Source: Oscillospiraceae bacterium (GTDB taxonomy: Bacteria; Bacillota; Clostridia; Oscillospirales; CAG-272). From it: a DNA stretch of 27,610 nucleotides. Under the pieces are notes generated by a model that saw only the letters and a list, made by a program, of their open reading frames with translations, was not told the DNA's origin and ran no database searches. Below, in pieces: positions 23,256 through 27,610 of this stretch. The translations under genes and the position numbers were made by a program. The stretch covers positions 1-27,610 of the forward strand of contig SVQS01000007.1 in assembly GCA_015065205.1 (NCBI GenBank). The letters are read 5' to 3'. Numbering within the stretch: position 1 is the stretch's first letter; every line of letters begins with the position of its first letter.

Positions 23256-24464
23256 ATGAGCGTTATTGATCGTTTTTTGAAATATGTAGCCTTTGACACC
23301 ACGTCTAGTGAAACGTCGGGCACTGTACCGAGCACGCCCAATCAACGTGTGCTTGGCGAGTTCCTTGTTCGCGAATTGGAGTCTTTGGGACTGACAAACG
23401 CTCGCATTGACGAATTCGGCTATGTTTACGCCACGCTTCCCGCAACGCCCGACTGTGCGCATCTCGAACCTCTTGGTTTGATCGCACATATGGATACCTC
23501 GTGTGCTGTCAGCGGTGCCGACATCAAAGCGCGCATCGTTACCTACGCGGGTGGAGATCTTGTTCTTGAAAGCGGTGGTGTAATGAGCCCTGTCGTTTAT
23601 CCCTCGCTGGGGCGTTACGTTGGCGAGGAGCTCATTGTTACCGATGGTACAACACTTCTCGGTGCCGATGATAAGGCAGGTATTGCCGAAATTATCAGCG
23701 CCTGTGAATATCTTATAGCACATCCCGAAATTTCGCACCGCGCGGTGCAAATCGCATTCACACCCGACGAGGAGATCGGTTGCGGCGCCGACCACTTTGA
23801 CGTAGACGGCTTTGGCGCAAGAGAGGCTTATACCGTTGACGGTGGCGAAATCGGAGAAATCGAATACGAAAACTTCAATGCCGCAGGAGCAAAGTTGACA
23901 GTACACGGTTTAAATGTGCATCCCGGTTCAGCAAAGGGCATTATGAAAAACGCAGTTCTCATGGCAAACCAATTTCTTTCGATGTTACCGCCGGCAGAAA
24001 CGCCTGCGCATACCGAGGGGTATGAGGGCTTCTATCACGTTTGCGACTTCGCGGGCGATGAGACGACCGCGACGGTTTCTTTGATCGTTCGTGACCACGA
24101 CAGAGCCAAATTTGAAGCACGAAAAGCGTTTCTCGCTCGTTTGTGTGACTATTTGAACGCTGTTTGGGGAGAGGGACGTTTTGTTCTCGAGATGCGTGAC
24201 AGCTACTACAATATGAAAGAGAAGATCGCGGAAAAGATGTCACTCATCACAAACGCTGAAGCAGCCATGCGCGCGGCAGGGGTTGAACCAATAACAATGC
24301 CCATTCGCGGTGGTACCGACGGTGCGCGCCTTTCCTATATGGGAATTTTGTGTCCCAATCTTTCCACGGGTGGAGCAAACTTCCACGGTGTGCACGAATA
24401 TATTCCCGTTAAATCGATGCACAAAATGGTTGAGGTGCTTGTTAACCTTATCGCTCAACCTTAA
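23256..24464 (+). CDS. pepT: Peptidase T (tripeptidase, M20B)
   Basis: A 402-residue cytosolic zinc tripeptidase that releases the N-terminal residue from tripeptides. The M20 marks are IAHMDTS (about 76-82), GTTLLGADDKAG (about 131-142) with the bridging Asp, TPDEEIGCG (about 169-177) with the catalytic Glu pair, TVDGGEIGE (about 191-199), NVHPGS, RGGTDGA and the C-terminal GVHEYIPV with the last His ligand. Length is usual for PepT. The start has AAGGAG five bases before the ATG, inside the nine-base gap after the M29 gene. No problem residues were seen. Confidence 0.96.
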   Translation: MSVIDRFLKYVAFDTTSSETSGTVPSTPNQRVLGEFLVRELESLGLTNARIDEFGYVYATLPATPDCAHLEPLGLIAHMDTSCAVSGADIKARIVTYAGGDLVLESGGVMSPVVYPSLGRYVGEELIVTDGTTLLGADDKAGIAEIISACEYLIAHPEISHRAVQIAFTPDEEIGCGADHFDVDGFGAREAYTVDGGEIGEIEYENFNAAGAKLTVHGLNVHPGSAKGIMKNAVLMANQFLSMLPPAETPAHTEGYEGFYHVCDFAGDETTATVSLIVRDHDRAKFEARKAFLARLCDYLNAVWGEGRFVLEMRDSYYNMKEKIAEKMSLITNAEAAMRAAGVEPITMPIRGGTDGARLSYMGILCPNLSTGGANFHGVHEYIPVKSMHKMVEVLVNLIAQP

Positions 24465-24499
24465 CACAAAAGCGAAATGAACGCGAATAGCGTTTAACA

Positions 24500-24629
24500 A
24501 AAAAGCCTCCCTCCGAGAGGGAGGGGGACCGCGATAGCGGTGGAAGGAGCCTGCGCAACTAAAATATCTTAATGTACGCGGGCTCCCTCAGTCGCCTTCG
24601 GCGCCAGCTCCCTCCCGGAGGGAGCCTTT
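24500..24629. repeat. Complete dyad intergenic element
   Basis: The left arm is AAAGCCTCCCTCC-GA-GAGGGAGG, then an ACCGC-GATA-GCGGT hairpin and GGAAGGAGCC. The right arm is GGCTCCCTCAG, a GCC-TTC-GGC hairpin and CTCCCTCCCGGAGGGAGCCTTT. The arms are inverted copies except in the inner stem. It is the best-preserved copy in the window and fills the gap between pepT and the zinc-ribbon gene. About 30 bases of AT-rich spacer separate the arms. Confidence 0.85.
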
Positions 24630-24730
24630 CATAATGTTGTGCGGAATTTTAAGATGATTAATCACATTTAGTGTATTTGATATAAAATTTGCGATACCAA
24701 AAAGAAACTTGTGAGCAAGGAGGATTTTAT

Positions 24731-25165
24731 ATGGTTGATAAATCAAGAAAATATTGGTATGGTGACTGCGCAGATGATATTGATGAATTTTTGAAAGAAT
24801 ACATAGAGATTCCCGACATAGATATAAAATCCGTAATATGTCGCTCCTGTGGGAGTGAGGCGCTGTTGCTGCGTATTGATTCTAATGAGGGAGCAATTCA
24901 GGTTAAGTGCCCTAAATGTGGGGAAAAGAAAATTTTGTTAGATTGCGAAGAAATATGGGAAGATGCAAACCCGAGATTGCGTAAGTGCGCTGTGTGTAAA
25001 ATGTCCAAAGAGCATAATGTAAAAGTGGGGTTTATACGCAGAGAAAACGGAGATGCAAAGTGGGTGTATATTGGTAGTCGTTGTACAGGATGTGGTGTTT
25101 TGGCTTCGTATCTCGATTGGCGAATAGACTATGGTCCTACCGACGAAATGGAAAAAAACATATAA
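24731..25165 (+). CDS. Zinc-ribbon-like protein, function unknown
   Basis: A 144-residue hypothetical protein. Its N-terminal 35 residues are acidic (CADDIDEFLKEYIEIPDIDI). Two ribbon-like parts follow: CRSC (about 37-40) with CPKC (about 60-63), and CAVC (about 86-89) with CTGC (about 117-120), each pair separated by 20-30 residues as in zinc ribbons. The ATG at 24731 has AGGAGG about eight bases upstream; the in-frame ATG at 24689 lacks a site. It is monocistronic and ends at a hairpin. I know no family for it. It could bind nucleic acid or simply be a small zinc protein. Confidence 0.78.
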   Translation: MVDKSRKYWYGDCADDIDEFLKEYIEIPDIDIKSVICRSCGSEALLLRIDSNEGAIQVKCPKCGEKKILLDCEEIWEDANPRLRKCAVCKMSKEHNVKVGFIRRENGDAKWVYIGSRCTGCGVLASYLDWRIDYGPTDEMEKNI

Positions 25166-25178
25166 CTTGATTTTATTA

Positions 25179-25214
25179 AAAATCCCGACAGACTAAAAAA
25201 TCTGTCGGGGTTTT
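25179..25214. terminator. Bidirectional terminator
   Basis: CCCGACAGA pairs with TCTGTCGGG around a CTAAAAAA loop, flanked by A's and T's on both sides. It lies between the zinc-ribbon gene (plus) and the regulator gene (minus), which converge here. Confidence 0.9.
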
Positions 25215-25215
25215 G

Positions 25216-25857
25216 CTATATGAGGCCATCCCTAATGCGATACCCTTTGCCATACTCATTGACAATGAGCGGACGTGGGTCGATTTCGGCGGCTTTTTGG
25301 TTGATGCGGTGAATGAGAACCGCAAGCGCGGTTTCGTTTTTTGCGCCTTCGCCTGCCGAAAGCGCGACGAGCAATTCTGTGCTTGTAGGTCTTGGTGAAT
25401 GATAAAAGATGCAATGCAGAATGCGAAATTCCGCGGGGGAGAGCGAGAGCGACAGTCCCATATATTCCGCGCAATCGGGTGGGGCCAAACGCAAATAGTA
25501 TGTGCTCAGAGGTGCAAATGTCCAACCGTTTGCGCGACAAAGAGAGAGGATGTTTTCGCACAACGTATTGAGGTTTCCATCCCGCAAAATCGCATCTGCA
25601 CGTGCATTTACAATCGATTTGGGAGAAGCGACGATCGCTATGGGCATATTCGGGTATCTCTGCTTGAGGTCTGCGCAAATGTGTTCGCCTCTTGAAAGCG
25701 AAGGGACACAATCCAAAATGACAGCACCCGTATCCTCATGTTCGCAAATAAACGCCCCAAACGATAGGGAAACGCACAAATGATAAATACCGTTCTCTAA
25801 AAGAACGGGCGAGAGGCGGGAAGCCCACCCCTCGCGGTCGGTAATGATTAAAAGCAT
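25216..25857 (-). CDS. Atypical OmpR-type winged-helix regulator
   Basis: A 213-residue protein with a receiver-like N-terminal part (1-~110) and a C-terminal OmpR/PhoB-type DNA-binding domain (about 125-213: LSLSPAEFRILHCIF, then the closing NEYGKGYRI). The receiver is degenerate: the phospho-acceptor-like D49 (VILDC) and the SPK near residue 80 remain, but the N-terminal acidic pair is only IITDRE. It may work without phosphorylation. No histidine kinase gene is near. It begins five bases after the cyclophilin stop with no clear ribosome site, so it probably depends on coupling. Target genes unknown. Confidence 0.85.
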   Translation of the reverse strand: MLLIITDREGWASRLSPVLLENGIYHLCVSLSFGAFICEHEDTGAVILDCVPSLSRGEHICADLKQRYPNMPIAIVASPKSIVNARADAILRDGNLNTLCENILSLCRANGWTFAPLSTYYLRLAPPDCAEYMGLSLSLSPAEFRILHCIFYHSPRPTSTELLVALSAGEGAKNETALAVLIHRINQKAAEIDPRPLIVNEYGKGYRIRDGLI

Positions 25858-25862
25858 AAAAA

Positions 25863-26531
25863 TTAAGGCTTTTTCGATAGCGTTGCTGAAACGATGATAG
25901 CATCCTTTATGGGCTTGTCGCTTGCGTTTGTGGACATTTCCGCAATGCCGTCAACGTATTCCATACCGCTGATGACGTGACCGAATGCGGCATACTTGCC
26001 ATCGAGGTGAGGGCTGGTTTTGTGAACGATAAAGAATTGAGAGGAAGCAGAGTTTGGATCATCCGCACGTGCCATCGAAATAACGCCGCGCTCGTGCTTG
26101 AGGGGGTTGTTGACACCGTTCTCGGAGAATTCGCCCTTGATGCTTGCAACATCTGTTCCGGTGGCGGGAGCACCGCCCTGAATCATAAAGTCTTTGATTA
26201 CGCGGTGGAAAGAAAGATTCTCATAAAATCCGCTTTCAACAAGGTTTTTAAAATTATCAACCGTGATGGGGGCGGCGGAAGAGTCAAGCTCGATAACAAT
26301 GTCGCCTGTGTGCATTTGGTTGTTGTTATCGGTATAGCTTACCGTCATAATAACATAATTATAGGGACGGGTTAGGATAACGGTGAGAACGATCGTCACT
26401 GTAATGACGAGTATGATCGCCGCAGTAATAACGGCAAATTTAATGTTTTCTTGCTTTTGTTTTTGTTTTTTCAGCGCAAGCTTTTCCTGTGCGCTTTTTT
26501 GCTGTTTGTTTTTGGAAGTTTTTTTACCCAT
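25863..26531 (-). CDS. Membrane-anchored cyclophilin-type peptidyl-prolyl isomerase
   Basis: A 222-residue PPIase. Residues 1-30 are strongly Lys/Gln-rich, residues 31-54 form one membrane helix (KFAVITAAIILVITVTIVL), and residues about 60-220 are the cyclophilin domain, placed outside the membrane. Catalytic and pocket residues are FHR (R110), FMIQGG (F115, Q118), and QFFIVH (Q165, F166). It should speed folding of exported proteins. It has no lipobox, unlike PrsA-type foldases. A near-perfect promoter (26565-26593) drives it; the regulator gene follows after five bases. The ATG is at 26531; the region upstream has only a weak AGAGGT site. Confidence 0.94.
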   Translation of the reverse strand: MGKKTSKNKQQKSAQEKLALKKQKQKQENIKFAVITAAIILVITVTIVLTVILTRPYNYVIMTVSYTDNNNQMHTGDIVIELDSSAAPITVDNFKNLVESGFYENLSFHRVIKDFMIQGGAPATGTDVASIKGEFSENGVNNPLKHERGVISMARADDPNSASSQFFIVHKTSPHLDGKYAAFGHVISGMEYVDGIAEMSTNASDKPIKDAIIVSATLSKKP

Positions 26532-26564
26532 AATAAAGTACCTCTTTCTGTTCTTTCTTTCAAA

Positions 26565-26593
26565 ATTGTAACAAAAAAATGTGCATTTGTCAA
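26565..26593 (-). promoter_or_regulatory. Consensus sigma-A promoter for the cyclophilin gene
   Basis: Minus strand TTGACA (26593-26588), 17 bases, TACAAT (26570-26565): a perfect -35 and 5/6 -10. It is the same box pair as the ZIP promoter at 6062. Leader of about 30 bases. Confidence 0.88.
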
Positions 26594-26669
26594 GTCTTTC
26601 GCGCGCGTTGCGAAATAATTTACAAATAGGACGGATATGATAGTAACAAAAAACGATTGGAGAACAGGA

Positions 26670-27610
26670 ATGAGAGAAATTCGTTGGGAGCGTGTAGCGG
26701 CAATTTTGATAACCGTTTTAGCAGGAGGAGCGTTGCTTTATCTGTCTTTTCGCTATGCCTTGCCGCTACTCTTGCCGTTTTTGTTGGCGTATGCTGTTGC
26801 ATGGATGATTCGTCCCGTGGCAAATAAAATATCAAAGAAAATGCGCCTGCCGCGCGGACTGTGTGCGGTGCTCTTGCTCCTTTTGGTGTTTGGATTTGGT
26901 GGATGGGGGCTTTGGATCGGTAGCGTTTGTCTAATTGAAGAACTCGGAAACCTTATCGAGCGTCTTCTCTCGGACGGCGGTATTTTTGATGCAATGGACT
27001 CTTTAATGCTATGGGTAGAAGGGATAGGAACGCGTTTTGGATTTTTTTCAGCAGGCGAGAATGGAAGCACACAAGCGTTTTATGACGGCGTGATGCAAAT
27101 GGTGGGGAACATACTTTCCTCGCTTGCTTCACGCTTGCCCGACCTCGCCGCGTCTCTCTTCTCGGCACTTCCCTCGGTGCTTTTCTTTTTGGTTGTGAGT
27201 GTGGTCGCCTGCTTTTATTTTTGCACAGACGGAGTATCGATTACGCGCACTTTAGGTTCTTTCTTGCCAAGAAAATGGCAACAAAAATTGCCACAGGTAA
27301 GAGAGAGTTTGCGCGACGTGTTGCGTAAATACGTCAAAGCGTACGGTTTGCTTCTTTTCATCACCTTTGCGCTCTTGCTCGTTGGTTTTTGGGTTTTACG
27401 GGTGGAGTATGCCTTCCTGCTTGCATTTTTGATAGCCCTTGCAGATATGTTACCCATCATCGGGGTGGGAACCATTCTTATCCCGTGGGGAATTGTTATG
27501 TTGTTGCAAAAACAGTTTTATCTTGGCTTTGGGTTGCTCATTCTTTACCTTGTTATTTCGCTTATCCGACAAGTGACAGAGCCAAAGGTACTTGGCAAAA
27601 GCTTGGGGCT
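26670..27610 (+). CDS. AI-2E/YtvI family permease (partial, runs off the right edge)
   Basis: 313 residues of an integral membrane protein are visible, cut by the window end. It begins MREIRWERVAAILITVLAGG with the typical two N-terminal helices (ending YAVAWMIRPVANKIS), a third helix, a polar central region, and then helices around KYVKAYGLLLF and ADMLPIIGVGTILIPWG. The PIIGVGTILIPWG and RQVTEPKVLGKSLGL landmarks are those of the AI-2E transporter superfamily, closest in form to the sporulation protein YtvI, which in Bacillus is expressed in the mother cell. The substrate is not known. GGAG lies seven bases before the ATG. It is divergent from the cyclophilin gene; no clear sigma-A promoter is seen for it. 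Confidence 0.92.
   Translation, partial: MREIRWERVAAILITVLAGGALLYLSFRYALPLLLPFLLAYAVAWMIRPVANKISKKMRLPRGLCAVLLLLLVFGFGGWGLWIGSVCLIEELGNLIERLLSDGGIFDAMDSLMLWVEGIGTRFGFFSAGENGSTQAFYDGVMQMVGNILSSLASRLPDLAASLFSALPSVLFFLVVSVVACFYFCTDGVSITRTLGSFLPRKWQQKLPQVRESLRDVLRKYVKAYGLLLFITFALLLVGFWVLRVEYAFLLAFLIALADMLPIIGVGTILIPWGIVMLLQKQFYLGFGLLILYLVISLIRQVTEPKVLGKSLG

Noticed and set aside
22809..23906. 365-residue minus-strand frame across the M29 and pepT genes
   Set aside because: Crosses two conserved genes in antisense and has no domain or start signal.

Overview
The window reads like the chromosome of a spore-former-type, low-to-mid GC Firmicute of class Clostridia, probably an uncultured gut lineage. 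The reasons are a SCIFF ranthipeptide precursor with its radical SAM maturase (a clostridial hallmark), a YtvI-type AI-2E permease, DUF975 and PF06838 proteins, AGGAGG-type ribosome binding sites, sigma-A promoters with 17-base spacers, and dense intergenic dyad repeats. No tRNA, rRNA, IS transposase, phage gene or CRISPR array was seen.

Layout. 1-173: half of a dyad repeat and a hairpin. 174-5775 (minus): a tight five-gene operon with a glycosidase-like TIM-barrel protein, two paralogous alpha/alpha-toroid-like proteins, a third more distant toroid-like protein and a DUF3795 Cys-rich protein; its substrate is unknown. 5776-6140: palindromic element, a 26-bp tandem duplication and a strong promoter for a ZIP metal transporter, which is followed by a DUF559 nuclease-like gene. 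7275-7641: a large dyad element. 7642-8958: a TPR-like membrane protein, ending at a bidirectional terminator shared with a divergent GyrB/ParE-like topoisomerase subunit (minus). 11260-15073 (plus): murD, a DUF975 membrane protein and a PF06838 PLP enzyme. 15074-15536: a 463-base intergenic region packed with hairpins, including a five-hairpin array with constant ATTTCAC linkers. 15537-16555: a YgjP/SprT-like zinc protease and a BCP-type peroxiredoxin, convergent with a DtxR-like metalloregulator.

17076-20048 (minus): scfA, a terminator/attenuator, scfB, and an Orn/Lys/Arg decarboxylase-like gene whose start overlaps the scfB stop. 20248-24464 (plus): a repeat-rich SH3 lipoprotein, an M29 aminopeptidase and peptidase T. 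Then another dyad repeat, a zinc-ribbon protein, an atypical OmpR-like regulator and a membrane-anchored cyclophilin (both minus), and a partial YtvI-like permease running off the right end.

How they fit together. Most genes are housekeeping: peptidoglycan synthesis, peptide turnover, metal and peroxide homeostasis, protein folding. The less ordinary material is the toroid/glycosidase operon, the ranthipeptide locus coupled to a PLP decarboxylase, the diverged topoisomerase subunit, and above all the noncoding layer. In that layer, short stems of differing sequence are held between constant flanks or linkers, both in the 15392-15520 array and in the dyad elements scattered through the window.
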